Notes: generated from the letters alone by a model not told the origin. 64,000 bases of DNA from RECM01 sp047921215 (GCA_047921215.1 JBLRWO010000004.1:103094-167093), one strand, 5' to 3'; counted from the stretch's first letter, positions 35,409 through 44,926 are shown. Translations and numbers: made by a program.

Positions 35409-37331
35409 TTAAAAGTGCCAGCGCACAAACAGCTCCATTGCTTCGTATTCGGCGAGGCCGAGGTCGTCGTAGGCCTGTGCGGTAGCACGGTTTCGGTCTT
35501 CGGCGCGCTCCCAGAATTCACGGCTGTCGCTGCCCTGGAATACGGGTCCGTCTTTTTGAGAGCGGTGCCGGAAAATAGCCTGGCGCTTCCTTATCAGCTC
35601 ATCGGGACTGATTGGCACGGCCATGTCGGCACGGTCCACATCCCATTCAGCCCAGGCCCCGCGGTAGAACCAAACGTAACAGTCTTTTGCCCAGTCGTCG
35701 TCTTTACAGATGCGCATCGCCTCCATTACGGCGTTCAGGCAAACCCGGTGTGTTCCGTGCGGATCGGCAAGATCGCCTGCCGCGTAAACCTGGTGAGGTT
35801 TGACCTTTCTGAGCAGCTCCACGGTAATCTGAATGTCTTCCTCACCCAGCGGTTTTTTCTTCACACGGCCGGTCTCATAGAAGGGAAGGTTCATGAAGTG
35901 GATGTGTTCATCTGTGATTTTACAGTAACGGGCTGCTGCTTTGGCTTCATTCTGGCGGATCAGGCCCTTGAGTTGCCGGAGTTCAACCGAGTCAATATCA
36001 CCCTGTTTTTTGTTCTGTATATGGCTGAGCATACTTTCATATAGGCTCATTACATCCTTTTTCGCCAGACCGTACGCAGAACTGAAATCGCTTACGAAAT
36101 CGGCGAACTGCAGGGCGTATTCATCATATACGGCGATGTTACCGGAGGTCTGATAGGCAACATGCACCTCATGACCCTGATCAACCAGCCTGAGCAGAGT
36201 ACCACCCATGGAGATAACATCGTCGTCGGGGTGCGGGCTGAAGATGAGGGTCCGTTTCGGATATGGTTCAGCACGTTCCGGTCGCTGGCTGTCGTCAGCA
36301 TTCGGCTTGCCGCCCGGCCATCCGGTAATGGTGTGCTGCAGCATATTGAATACCCGGATATTGATATTGTATGCCGGGCCGTGTTCGGTTACCAGCTCTC
36401 CGAGACCGTATTCATTATAGTGCTCATCAGTGAGTTTGAGAACCGGTTTGTCTACCTTCTTGCACAACCAGACAACGGCTGAACGCATAAGGGCGGGTGT
36501 CCAGTCGCACGGCCCCACCAGCCAGGGTGTCCTGAAACGGGTAAGCTCACTTGCAGCGGCATCATCCAGTACAAAAACGGAATTGGGGTGGTTCTGTAGG
36601 AAGGATGAAGGTACCTGCTCGGTCACTTCTCCTTCAACTGCTACCCGTACAATAGGGGCTTTTGCCTCGCCCCAGGCCATCAGGATGATGCGCTTGGCCT
36701 GCAGGATGGTGCTTACCCCCATGGTAATGGCCCGGCGGGGCACATTTTCCTCGCCGAAGAAATCTCCGGCGGCATCAAGACGGGTGAGCCGGTCGAGAGT
36801 TATCAGACGGGTGCGGGAATCCCTTTTGGATCCTGGTTCGTTAAACCCGATATGGCCGGTGCGGCCGATACCGAGAATCTGTATGTCGAGACCACCCAGT
36901 GACCGTATCTTTTTCTCATAATCCATGCAGAAATCAAACACCTTCTCGCGCGGCAGGGTACCGTCGGGTATGTGGATGTTCTCCGGTTTGATGTCGATAT
37001 GGTCGAACAGGTTTTCATTCATGAACCGGACATAGCTCTGCAGGGCTTCCGGGTCCATGGGGTAATACTCGTCGAGATTGAAAGTTATAACATTTTCAAA
37101 ACTCAGCCCTTCTTCACGGTGTATGCGGATAAGTTCATCATACATCCGGGTAGGGGTGGAACCGGTGGCAAGGCCGAGTACAACGGGCTTCCCCTCAGAT
37201 TTCCTGGCCCGGATAAGATCGGCGATTTCCTCGGCAACAGCTGTGGACGCATCCACTGAATTTTCATATATTTCAGTGAATATTTTTTCGTACTGCTGCT
37301 CCTCGGTGATTTGTGGATTTTCTTTTAACAT
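35409..37331 (-). CDS. nagB: Glucosamine-6-phosphate deaminase fused to a PIG-L deacetylase-like domain
   Basis: The NagB part converts glucosamine-6-phosphate to fructose-6-phosphate and ammonia. ATG at 37331 (MLKENPQITEEQQYEKIF) gives 640 residues; an upstream extension is unlikely. Residues ~35-290 are NagB: LGLATGSTPTRMYDELIR, VITFNLDEYYPM (catalytic Asp), LGIGRTGHIGFNEPGS, and ITMGVSTILQAKRIILMAWG. Residues ~360-640 are a PIG-L/LmbE-type domain with LIFSPHPDDDVISMGGTL (metal His-Asp-Asp), ADPHGTHRVCLNAV near its end. This fusion occurs in other Bacteroidota (from memory). The second domain could remove an acetyl group, so one protein might cover deacetylation and deamination, useful as no nagA is seen here. 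Confidence 0.9.
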   Translation of the reverse strand: MLKENPQITEEQQYEKIFTEIYENSVDASTAVAEEIADLIRARKSEGKPVVLGLATGSTPTRMYDELIRIHREEGLSFENVITFNLDEYYPMDPEALQSYVRFMNENLFDHIDIKPENIHIPDGTLPREKVFDFCMDYEKKIRSLGGLDIQILGIGRTGHIGFNEPGSKRDSRTRLITLDRLTRLDAAGDFFGEENVPRRAITMGVSTILQAKRIILMAWGEAKAPIVRVAVEGEVTEQVPSSFLQNHPNSVFVLDDAAASELTRFRTPWLVGPCDWTPALMRSAVVWLCKKVDKPVLKLTDEHYNEYGLGELVTEHGPAYNINIRVFNMLQHTITGWPGGKPNADDSQRPERAEPYPKRTLIFSPHPDDDVISMGGTLLRLVDQGHEVHVAYQTSGNIAVYDEYALQFADFVSDFSSAYGLAKKDVMSLYESMLSHIQNKKQGDIDSVELRQLKGLIRQNEAKAAARYCKITDEHIHFMNLPFYETGRVKKKPLGEEDIQITVELLRKVKPHQVYAAGDLADPHGTHRVCLNAVMEAMRICKDDDWAKDCYVWFYRGAWAEWDVDRADMAVPISPDELIRKRQAIFRHRSQKDGPVFQGSDSREFWERAEDRNRATAQAYDDLGLAEYEAMELFVRWHF

Positions 37332-37493
37332 GTCAGAATTGATTAATAAGTTCGGGAATAATTTCTGCCAATTCTGGAGCATCGAAGGTTGGAATGCAAC
37401 TCTTTGACCTGCCCCCGTTGCCATTAGCATCACGGAGCCGGAAAAATCGCAATTTTTTAAGCTAATTCAAAGGTGGGTATTGAGTATTAGCCA

Positions 37494-37540
37494 ACGTCAT
37501 GTAGAGCGCTCCACTACGTTCCGCTGCGCTACCATGACGT
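37494..37540. repeat. family 1 mini-copy (47-bp inverted repeat)
   Basis: ACGTCATGTAGAGCGC at the left is matched by GCGCTACCATGACGT at the right, with a short GTTCCGC centre. It is the two outer arms of family 1 without the inner hairpins. It lies in the space between two same-strand genes, 163 bases upstream of the NagB start. Confidence 0.7.
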
Positions 37541-37591
37541 TTGTGTGGGCACTTCCCCATTCCCTATTCTATTGTTCTACTGTTCAGTTGT

Positions 37592-38722
37592 TCAGTTGTT
37601 CAAAACCTCGGCAGCGGCCAGCTCCTCTTCCCTCAGCCTCTCCTGTTCCTGAAGAAATTCTTCGCGCTGCCGTATCCGTTCGCGTTCCAGATCATCTTCA
37701 GGTTCGAGCTGATGTTCCCAATCGAATTCCCGGCGGTACCATGACAGCTCATCACCCCGGGTTTCCAGTACCGTGTACCCCGGATTGAATCCCCGCCAGT
37801 TGCCGCCCCACCAGGCCGCACTCACGCTCTGGCTGGTGATGTACCAGATCCCGTTAAAGTAAAAATCCTCGATCTGATGGCTGTGACCCTGCAGTACGGC
37901 TTTCACATTGTGTCTTTCCAGGATGTGGCGGAAGGGGAGGTTATCCGCAATTACCATGTGGTTCATGGCGGGCAGGTTGGGATCGGCATTGATCTGACCG
38001 ATATGGCAGAATGCCGCAATATGCAGCAGACAAACGGTGGGCCTGCCCGCAGCAGCACCCAGGTCGTAACGGAGCCACTCGAGCTGCTCCGTACCCAGAC
38101 GAGGTTCGTAGGATGGCCCGTGTTCAGCCTCGACACGGTGTATGGTATCCAGAACCACGAAATGCCAGTCGCCGTGATCAAAACTGTAGTAACTGCGATC
38201 CATACCGAGGCGGTCCATGATCATTTTGTGCCCGAGGTCGGGATCATCCACCGGGACTTTGCGTCGGGAGTTCAGGCCCAGTACGTCGTGGTTGCCGATG
38301 CAGTTGTAGTAGGGGATGCCCATCGAATCGGTGATGGTTTTGTAGAGTTCAATCTGGTCGGCAAACTCATCTTTTTCGTTGTAGAGGCCGTCAAAGGCCA
38401 TATCGCCACCCATCAGGCTGAAATCGGGAGTACGCTCCATCGCCTTTACCGATTCGATGCAGGCCCGGTAGCCCTCATGCCCCTTCCGTTTTCGCCGCAC
38501 ATGCATATCGGTCATGTGCAGGAACGTGAAATCGGCATCACGGCGCGCCGGCTGTGCCGGGGTGAACCCTCCGAGCAGGGCCATCCCTGCACCACCGGCG
38601 GTGAGCGTTTTCATAAAGTCCCTGCGGGAAAGACCGTTGCCGGAGATGTGGCAGGTTGCTGCCGGCCCGTTGCTGTGGTTGTTTCCGTTAAATATTCTGT
38701 TTTTGGATGATGATCTGCTCAT
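37592..38722 (-). CDS. Tat-exported calcineurin-like phosphoesterase
   Basis: Metallophosphoesterase of 376 residues with a twin-arginine signal (LSRRDFMKTLTAGGAGMALL) preceded by a ~30-residue polar leader. ATG at 38722 is chosen; earlier in-frame codons exist but are weak. Metal-site motifs are in order: FLHMTDMHVRRK, DFSLMGGDMAFDG, YNCIGNHDVLG, LLHIAAFCHIG and VLQGHSHQIEDF. The C-terminus ends in a Glu/Arg-rich helix (DDLERERIRQREEFLQEQER). Folding before export by Tat agrees with a metal-loaded enzyme. It lies four bases after the second phosphoesterase gene, so they form an operon. The substrate is unknown. Confidence 0.88.
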   Translation of the reverse strand: MSRSSSKNRIFNGNNHSNGPAATCHISGNGLSRRDFMKTLTAGGAGMALLGGFTPAQPARRDADFTFLHMTDMHVRRKRKGHEGYRACIESVKAMERTPDFSLMGGDMAFDGLYNEKDEFADQIELYKTITDSMGIPYYNCIGNHDVLGLNSRRKVPVDDPDLGHKMIMDRLGMDRSYYSFDHGDWHFVVLDTIHRVEAEHGPSYEPRLGTEQLEWLRYDLGAAAGRPTVCLLHIAAFCHIGQINADPNLPAMNHMVIADNLPFRHILERHNVKAVLQGHSHQIEDFYFNGIWYITSQSVSAAWWGGNWRGFNPGYTVLETRGDELSWYRREFDWEHQLEPEDDLERERIRQREEFLQEQERLREEELAAAEVLNN

Positions 38723-38726
38723 AACA

Positions 38727-40529
38727 CTATGGGTTTTTAAGTTGAAATGGGGGTGTGGAACAATGGATGGCCCCATCAGTAGCGGTTATCCTGAAAAAAA
38801 GTTGTTCTGCCGGCACGCCGGCTCTTGCACCCAGGCGTACACGTGTTTGTTCATTGACGGGAAGACGGAGTCCGGTTCCCGCGGGGATGCGGCCAATGAA
38901 TGTTGTAAAGGCGGAGTCTGCGGCCACATCCACCGAATAGAAAACCGGTTCTGCAGTAAGCGGATGCATACGGTTCCAGTAAACTTCGTGCCCGTTGCCG
39001 GACGGTAGCGTGCGCGACACATCCTGCGTTCCGGACCCGGAGGCATCACACGACCATCCCGATGGGTAAAGGTGTGCACGGACGCCACCGTTGGGCGATC
39101 CGACCGTTTCGAGGGTTACATAGAGCAGTCCCGCAGCCAGTGCTTCGGTTTCCGTTGTGCTGAGGGTCCGGGTCAGTTCGAGTCTGCCCGTATTCTGAAT
39201 ATGGCCGGGCGATCCGGTTTCCGGGGCACGGCTTCCTGATAAGTGCAGACCGGTTTCAATGTCAGAGCGTATCGTACGGGCCAGAACCCGCCCGTTTTCG
39301 GCAGGAGTGCCCATTCTCAGGGAAATTCCGGTTATGACACTCAAAAAATCATCAAACTTCACAATAATATGCAGATCACCGTTATTGAAGGTTGCGCTGT
39401 AACGGGCCTCTCCGGTGCGGGCATCCGGCATTGAGGCCCGGGTGTTGAACGCTGACAAGATTCCGGTGTATACTGAACGGGGATGAAGTCCGACGCGCGT
39501 AATGTGCCCGTTTACACCCCGGATGTACCTGGGCAGTTCATCCTCGCTGATGGCAGACCAGTCATCAGGGTTGAATGATGACCTGCGGATTTGGTACGGA
39601 GCGGATTCGGAACCTGCAGCCTCGGGCCGGAGCATGTCCGTGAGCAGCGCCTGCTCTTGCCCCTGGTCCTGTTTAACCAGGTCGATAATGGTGAAAGCCT
39701 TGCGCGGTCCGGGCGTGCTTCCAACGAGCGGGCGTGGACCGTCGCCGATAGCCCCGGCGTGAATGAATTGTAACCCATTTTTAACAGCCGGATAAAACGC
39801 ATGATGGTGCCCGCATACGTAGAGGTCTATACCGAGTTCAGTAAGCAGCTGCATGAGTTCTTCCGGATTGTCGAGATTCTCGCCACGGCGGTTGCGCCCC
39901 TCTGCAACGGCATGAACCGGCAGGTGACCCACAAGTATCCGCATTGATGCGTTACGGGCCTGATGCGATGTGAGTTGTTCCTGCAGCCAGTTTCGCTGGT
40001 CCTCACCGATCGCCGACGATGATGCGTACCAGCTTACAAGGAACAGGTCGTTGTGAACAAAACTGAAATAGAACGGGAAATGGCTACTGTCGTGAAAATC
40101 GAGCAGGGGATCGTGTGCCGGGTTGTCCCAGAAATCGCGTGCAATGCGGCGGTCGCGTTCATAGGCGGGAAAAGAGGATGCATCGTGATTGCCGAGGGTG
40201 AAACCGAAAGGAATGCCATTACGGGTAAGTGGCAGCAGTATTCGCCGGCTGAACTCATTCCACATTTCCTGCATGTTCTGATCGGTGAGCGAAAGCCGCT
40301 GTCCGGCAATCAGGTCGCCTGCACTCAGAACCAGATGAGGATTCCAGCCGGGTATACGGGCAATCACACTGTCTACATGCCAGGCGTAGTCGGTTGACCC
40401 GTAGCTACTGTTGAAATCGCTGATAACCACGATCCTGGTGCCTGTGAGCGGTGGAATCTGCTGTGCCCCGGCTGTTTGATTGCATAAGAAGAGAACAATG
40501 CAGCAAAAAATATGACAGATATGGCGCAT
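38727..40529 (-). CDS. Exported calcineurin-like phosphoesterase with CHRD domain
   Basis: Secreted protein of 600 residues with a Sec signal (MRHICHIFCCIVLFLCNQTA). Residues ~30-300 are the phosphoesterase: RIVVISDFNSSYGS, HLVLSAGDLIAGQ, GFTLGNHDASSF, ILVGHLPVHAV, and LYVCGHHHAFYP. Residues ~350-490 look like a CHRD domain (YTGILSAFNTRASMPDARTG, ending GGVRAHLYP). A fibronectin-like end follows (DSAFTTFIGRIPAGTGLRLP). ATG at 40529. It is upstream of, and nearly touching, the Tat-exported phosphoesterase gene, so both are likely co-expressed; two export routes for related enzymes are unusual. The substrate is unknown. Confidence 0.85.
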   Translation of the reverse strand: MRHICHIFCCIVLFLCNQTAGAQQIPPLTGTRIVVISDFNSSYGSTDYAWHVDSVIARIPGWNPHLVLSAGDLIAGQRLSLTDQNMQEMWNEFSRRILLPLTRNGIPFGFTLGNHDASSFPAYERDRRIARDFWDNPAHDPLLDFHDSSHFPFYFSFVHNDLFLVSWYASSSAIGEDQRNWLQEQLTSHQARNASMRILVGHLPVHAVAEGRNRRGENLDNPEELMQLLTELGIDLYVCGHHHAFYPAVKNGLQFIHAGAIGDGPRPLVGSTPGPRKAFTIIDLVKQDQGQEQALLTDMLRPEAAGSESAPYQIRRSSFNPDDWSAISEDELPRYIRGVNGHITRVGLHPRSVYTGILSAFNTRASMPDARTGEARYSATFNNGDLHIIVKFDDFLSVITGISLRMGTPAENGRVLARTIRSDIETGLHLSGSRAPETGSPGHIQNTGRLELTRTLSTTETEALAAGLLYVTLETVGSPNGGVRAHLYPSGWSCDASGSGTQDVSRTLPSGNGHEVYWNRMHPLTAEPVFYSVDVAADSAFTTFIGRIPAGTGLRLPVNEQTRVRLGARAGVPAEQLFFRITATDGAIHCSTPPFQLKNP

Positions 40530-40779
40530 GCTCGTGTTGCCTGTATATGAAAGCTATATTTAAAAAGTGAACGGATACAGCCTGACGTCTTGCAGTGATT
40601 TCAGAAAAACTGAGATACCCTCGTTGCGGGAAGATGATTGCCGGCAGTGTTTCTCCCGTAAATGTTTTTCCCGTAAAATAGTACATAAGATGTATAAAAG
40701 GAGAATGGGATTGTCCGTCGTTTTCCTTTTATTGGGTTCTGCCGCACAGGCACATCACCATCACACAAATTTCAGGAAT

Positions 40780-41607
40780 ATGAATGCATTGGCAGAACAG
40801 AAATTGGCTGTAATCGGTGCGGGGAAAATGGGTGAAACCCTGATCAGCGCCATTATCGGATCGGGACTCATGAAACGGGAGCATATAACAGCAACGGCAG
40901 GAACGGCCGAACGGCTGGCGTACCTTGAAAAGAAGTACGGGATACAGGTAGAAGAGCGGAATACCGACGCTGCACATGGTGCCGATCTTGTTTTATTGTG
41001 TGTAAAACCCCAGATGTACAGATTGATCGTCGGTGAACTGGATCCGGTTTTGAAGTCCTCTCAGCTGCTCATATCGATTATGGCCGGTGTTACCAGTTCG
41101 GCGGTTGAGAAGCAGCTGACGGGCAAAATCCCGTTTGTACGGGCCATGCCGAACATGCCGAGCCTGGTTGGCGAGGGTATGACAGCGATCTGCGGCGGCA
41201 CACATGCCACGGCAGCACATCTGGGCATTACTCAAAGTATCTTCGACCGTCTGGGGAAGAGCATCATCCTTGCCGAAAAGCATTTTGATGCGGTTACCAG
41301 CCTGAGTGCGAGCGGACCGGCATTTATTTACATTATCATCGAAGCGCTGGCTGAAGGCGGTGTGAAGACCGGCCTTCCCCGCGATGTGGCCACGCTGCTT
41401 GCTGCCCAAAGCTGTTATGGTGCCGCGAAAATGGTACTTGAAACCGGTGAACATCCCGCGGTACTCAAAGATATGGTGACCACACCTGCAGGCTGCACGA
41501 TCGACGGCATCCTGAAGCTGGAGGAGGGTGGTATCAGGGTAACGCTGATTAAAACCATTGTGGAGGCAGCCAGGCGCGCGGGCGAACTGGTGGAAAACGG
41601 CGGATAA
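40780..41607 (+). CDS. proC: Pyrroline-5-carboxylate reductase
   Basis: Last step of proline synthesis, NAD(P)H-dependent, cytoplasmic. From ATG at 40780 (MNALAEQKLAVIGAGKMGETL) the 275 residues match ProC throughout: GAGKMGETLISAI dinucleotide motif, LLCVKPQMYRLI, RAMPNMPSLVGEGMTAI, SASGPAFIYIIIEALAEGG, and the C-terminal KDMVTTPAGCTIDGILKLE. The frame is open upstream and from an ATG at 40690 would add a signal-peptide-like extension, which a cytosolic enzyme should not have, so 40780 is preferred. The length is normal. Confidence 0.95.
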   Translation: MNALAEQKLAVIGAGKMGETLISAIIGSGLMKREHITATAGTAERLAYLEKKYGIQVEERNTDAAHGADLVLLCVKPQMYRLIVGELDPVLKSSQLLISIMAGVTSSAVEKQLTGKIPFVRAMPNMPSLVGEGMTAICGGTHATAAHLGITQSIFDRLGKSIILAEKHFDAVTSLSASGPAFIYIIIEALAEGGVKTGLPRDVATLLAAQSCYGAAKMVLETGEHPAVLKDMVTTPAGCTIDGILKLEEGGIRVTLIKTIVEAARRAGELVENGG

Positions 41608-41961
41608 GCGGATGTTATAATATTTTAAGTGTGACCTGAATTCTTTCATTTCTGTTACCTTCTGCGTTAATTTGTCATTAAGTAGTTCCGGCATAATATG
41701 TGTGATTCGATTCATATGCCGGCGGTTTCTGCTCGATACTATTTCTGCAAGATCATCGCTTCAGTGCCTGCGGGACGTATTATCCGTGTGCTCATGAAAC
41801 AATAGAAAACGGAAGTTTTTTCCGGAAGAAGGGAAAACAGAATTGTTTGATATGACGGGAAGAATACATCATGCATTGAATTTCGGGGAATCCGGACAAT
41901 GGATGATGGCTGGAGAGGGTGTATTAATATCCGGTCAAACCCGGTGCGGGGACGGTTTGTG
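41608..41961. other. gene-free interval
   Basis: Nothing recognised between proC and the DUF3307 gene. No hairpin with a T-run was noticed directly after proC. Confidence 0.5.
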
Positions 41962-42702
41962 ATGATACAGTTTGATGCACAGCTGTTTCTGAGCCTGTTC
42001 ACGGCACACCTGATTGGCGATTTCGTGATGCAGTCCCGCTATGATGTACTCTACAAGAAGCATCTCCCCGTACTTTTCAAACATGCTTTTACCGTCGCGA
42101 TTCTGAGCTGGTTATTTTCGGGATCGATGGACCTGTGGATTATCCTTCCCTGGATTGGCATCACCCATGCTGCGACCGATTATGTTAAAGCGGTATACGG
42201 GGATGCCCTCGGTGAACCCTTCGGTATGTTTTTGCTCGATCAGGCGGTTCACATCGCTATAATCATACTGACAGCATTTGCCGTACCCGCCCTGTTCGTT
42301 TATGAATCGGTATGGGTGGTGATGTTTGGTGATCAGTTCATTCAGGCCATGATTATTATAAGCGGGGTGATTCTGGCCGTACGTGTGGCAGGTATTGTGA
42401 TCGGTATATGGATCGGGCCCATGCTTCAGATGATGGAGGAACAGGTCCGTGAACAATTCCAGCGCAGCAGCAGCATTATCGGTCAGATGGAACGGCTGCT
42501 GATCTTCTTTTTTGTTTTTACCGGGCTTTACAGCGGGGTCGGATTTCTTCTGGCCGCCAAAGCGCTGTTCAGGATGGGTACGCTCATGGATACATCCCGG
42601 AGGTACGAGAGCGAGTATGTGATAACAGGTACACTGATCAGTTTTACCTGGGCGCTGATTTTTTCGTGGCTGGCGTATTATCTGCTTGGTGCGGGGTGGT
42701 GA
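41962..42702 (+). CDS. DUF3307 membrane protein
   Basis: Protein of 246 residues with about six hydrophobic segments. The first ~120 residues match DUF3307: LSLFTAHLIGDFVMQSRYDV, LFKHAFTVAILSWLF, and IGITHAATDYVKAVYG, with several conserved His/Asp in the membrane part. The second half adds three more hydrophobic stretches (AIIILTAFAVPALFVYESVW, ERLLIFFFVFTGLYSGVGFL, ISFTWALIFSWLAYYLLGAG). ATG at 41962, preceded immediately by an in-frame GTG. The function of the family is unknown. Confidence 0.75.
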   Translation: MIQFDAQLFLSLFTAHLIGDFVMQSRYDVLYKKHLPVLFKHAFTVAILSWLFSGSMDLWIILPWIGITHAATDYVKAVYGDALGEPFGMFLLDQAVHIAIIILTAFAVPALFVYESVWVVMFGDQFIQAMIIISGVILAVRVAGIVIGIWIGPMLQMMEEQVREQFQRSSSIIGQMERLLIFFFVFTGLYSGVGFLLAAKALFRMGTLMDTSRRYESEYVITGTLISFTWALIFSWLAYYLLGAGW

Positions 42703-42910
42703 TAGCGGGGGAGTGAGTATTGAGAAGTGAGTTTTGAGAAGTGAGAAGTGAGACATTCAGACATCAGACTTGAGTTGAAGTGCCTTTTTTGTTGACGAAG
42801 TGGGCTTTAGACTGCCGGCAGTTGCACAAACCCCAAAACAATTTGAGGAAGATTCCAGTTATACCCAAACGACTAATAGTCAACATTCAAGATATAAACT
42901 GAGATATTCC

Positions 42911-43805
42911 ATGAGTACCATTCGAAGCAGAATTGCCACCCGATTAAAAAGGTTGTTGCACCGCGAACCCGACAGATTGTCCAATGTTAAATGGTTCGAT
43001 GAAGAGAAAACAAATCCCCGTGCAATTCTTCAGGTCAGCTCTGCCGTTCAGCCCAATGGCGTACTCGTCAATTTTGGCGACCAGGTTGTATACTGGGCAT
43101 TAACAGAAGCCCTGGCAAGGAGGAATTTTGAGGTACTCCGCGTGCCGCGTACATTTATTGCCCCGGGGCGGATAAAGAGCCAGCAACCGGATCTGTTCCT
43201 TGGTCTCTCCGGTCGCCGGAATAATTCCCAACAGGCAAATCAGTCAGCGCAGCCGCTCATTCATGGAAGATATTAAACAGGTTGTCACTTTTCTGAAGGC
43301 TCAAGGCGCAGTGCTGGTATTGATACCGCATGAACATGGACGGTATGGCATCAATGAAAAGGACGATCAGTACCTGTGCCGGCTCATTTCGGAGGATACA
43401 GGTATCATTAGTCTGGCTCAGGAGAGGTCGGAATCCTATCCTTCATCAGAATTCGAATTGAATTACATCCGGGGTATCGAAAATGTGATCGGTTCTCTCG
43501 ATTTTCTGGTTTCGCAACGATTTCATGGAGCACTCCGGGGTGTTTCTGAAACGGTTCCGACGGTAACCATGAGCTGGTCACACAAATATCCGCAGCTATA
43601 TAAAGACCTGACCCTTTCGCCCGAAAAATTCATTCCGGGTGGTGAAGGAGCGACGAACGGGTCGTTCAGTCAATATAGTGATACTCTGGAAGCCGCATGG
43701 CAGAACCGCTCTGAGCCCCGGGAAATTCCAAAGCGAACCGTACCAGGCATACGTGACAGAATAAATCAGTTCATAGACGATGTTTGCAGTGTTAAACACA
43801 TATAA
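42911..43805 (+). pseudogene. broken polysaccharide pyruvyltransferase-family gene
   Basis: The ATG at 42911 opens a frame that matches the start of WcaK/CsaB-like pyruvyltransferases (VNFGDQVVYWALTEALARR) and ends at 43276 with unrelated residues. Another frame from ~43215 to 43805 resumes with the family's C-terminal half (FMEDIKQVVTFLKAQGAVLV, LIPHEHG, then DFLVSQRFHGALRGVSETVP and VTMSWSHKYPQLYKDL). About 100 or more residues of the middle are missing and the two parts are out of frame, so the gene carries a deletion plus a frameshift. The gene may once have modified a surface glycan. Confidence 0.75.
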
Positions 43806-43808
43806 CTC

Positions 43809-44759
43809 ATGAATACTTTACCTGCGATTGAAGATATCCGCCGGGCTGCGGAACGGATACGGCCCTACGTTCACCGGACACCTGTTTTGACCTGTGAAAC
43901 ACTGAATCACATGGCCGGGGCATTTCTTTTCTTTAAATGCGAGAATTTTCAGAAGGCAGGTGCCTTCAAGATGAGAGGGGCCGCCAATGCGGTATTTTCA
44001 CTAACCGAAGATGCCGCGGCCCGGGGGGTTGCCACACATTCATCCGGCAATCATGCTGCTGCCCTTTCGCTTGCGGCCACGTTGCGGGGCATTGAAGCCT
44101 ATATTGTGATGCCGAAAAATTCTCCCGGGGTGAAGCAGGCCGCCGTGAACGGGTATGGCGGCCGGATTACGTTCTGTGAACCTACGCTTCAGGCACGTGA
44201 AAATACGCTTGCCGATGTGGTTGATCAGACCGGCGCCATTTTCATCCCCCCGTACAACCATCCCGATATCATAGCGGGGCAGGGTACGGCTGCACTGGAA
44301 CTGATTCAGGATACACCCGCACTTGATGCCATCATCGCCCCGGTAGGCGGCGGCGGGCTGATGAGCGGAACAGCAATCGCTGCACAAAGCCTGAGCCCGG
44401 GCATTATGGTGTTCGGGGCCGAGCCTGAAATGGCGGACGATGCACACAGGTCGTTGAAATCGGGTGTACTGCAGCCATCAGTGAATCCCGACACGGTGGC
44501 CGACGGACTGAAAACATCACTTGGCGAGATCAATTTTGAGATCATAAAGAAGCATGTGGATGATATTGCAACGGTAAGTGAAGAATCGATTATCCGTGCC
44601 ATGAGGCTTATCTGGGAGCGCATGAAAATAATTGTAGAGCCGTCGTGTGCGGTTCCGCTGGCGGCCTTGCTGGAGAAAAAGCTGGATGTGGCCGGGAAAA
44701 AAGTCGGGATCATCCTGTCGGGCGGAAACGTGGATCTCAACCGTTTGCCATGGCTGTGA
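43809..44759 (+). CDS. Threonine dehydratase / serine racemase-like PLP enzyme
   Basis: PLP-dependent enzyme of 316 residues, fold type II, cytoplasmic. Marks: FKCENFQKAGAFKMRGAANAV with the Schiff-base Lys, ATHSSGNHAAALSLAA, the phosphate-binding APVGGGGLMSGTAIAA, VFGAEPE, and the C-terminal EPSCAVPLAALLE with GIILSGGNVDL. It lacks an ACT domain, so it is the short, non-allosteric type; threonine, serine or hydroxyaspartate could be the substrate. ATG at 43809 starts three bases after the broken pyruvyltransferase gene ends. Confidence 0.85.
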   Translation: MNTLPAIEDIRRAAERIRPYVHRTPVLTCETLNHMAGAFLFFKCENFQKAGAFKMRGAANAVFSLTEDAAARGVATHSSGNHAAALSLAATLRGIEAYIVMPKNSPGVKQAAVNGYGGRITFCEPTLQARENTLADVVDQTGAIFIPPYNHPDIIAGQGTAALELIQDTPALDAIIAPVGGGGLMSGTAIAAQSLSPGIMVFGAEPEMADDAHRSLKSGVLQPSVNPDTVADGLKTSLGEINFEIIKKHVDDIATVSEESIIRAMRLIWERMKIIVEPSCAVPLAALLEKKLDVAGKKVGIILSGGNVDLNRLPWL

Positions 44760-44926
44760 ATCAGCTGAACCGGATGGCGTATGAATCCTGACAAAAAATC
44801 AATAGCATAAGAAGCCATTCATCACCGTAACATTAGATTTTTATAGTATATAAAAGAATTTTTGAATACGGACTGCCGGAGTTATACCTTGTGTGAAAAT
44901 CACTAATAAAGAACGGGGAAACATTT

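Noticed and set aside
37877..38710. 277-residue plus-strand ORF
   Set aside because: Antisense to the Tat-exported phosphoesterase, whose motifs are all intact; this is a codon shadow.
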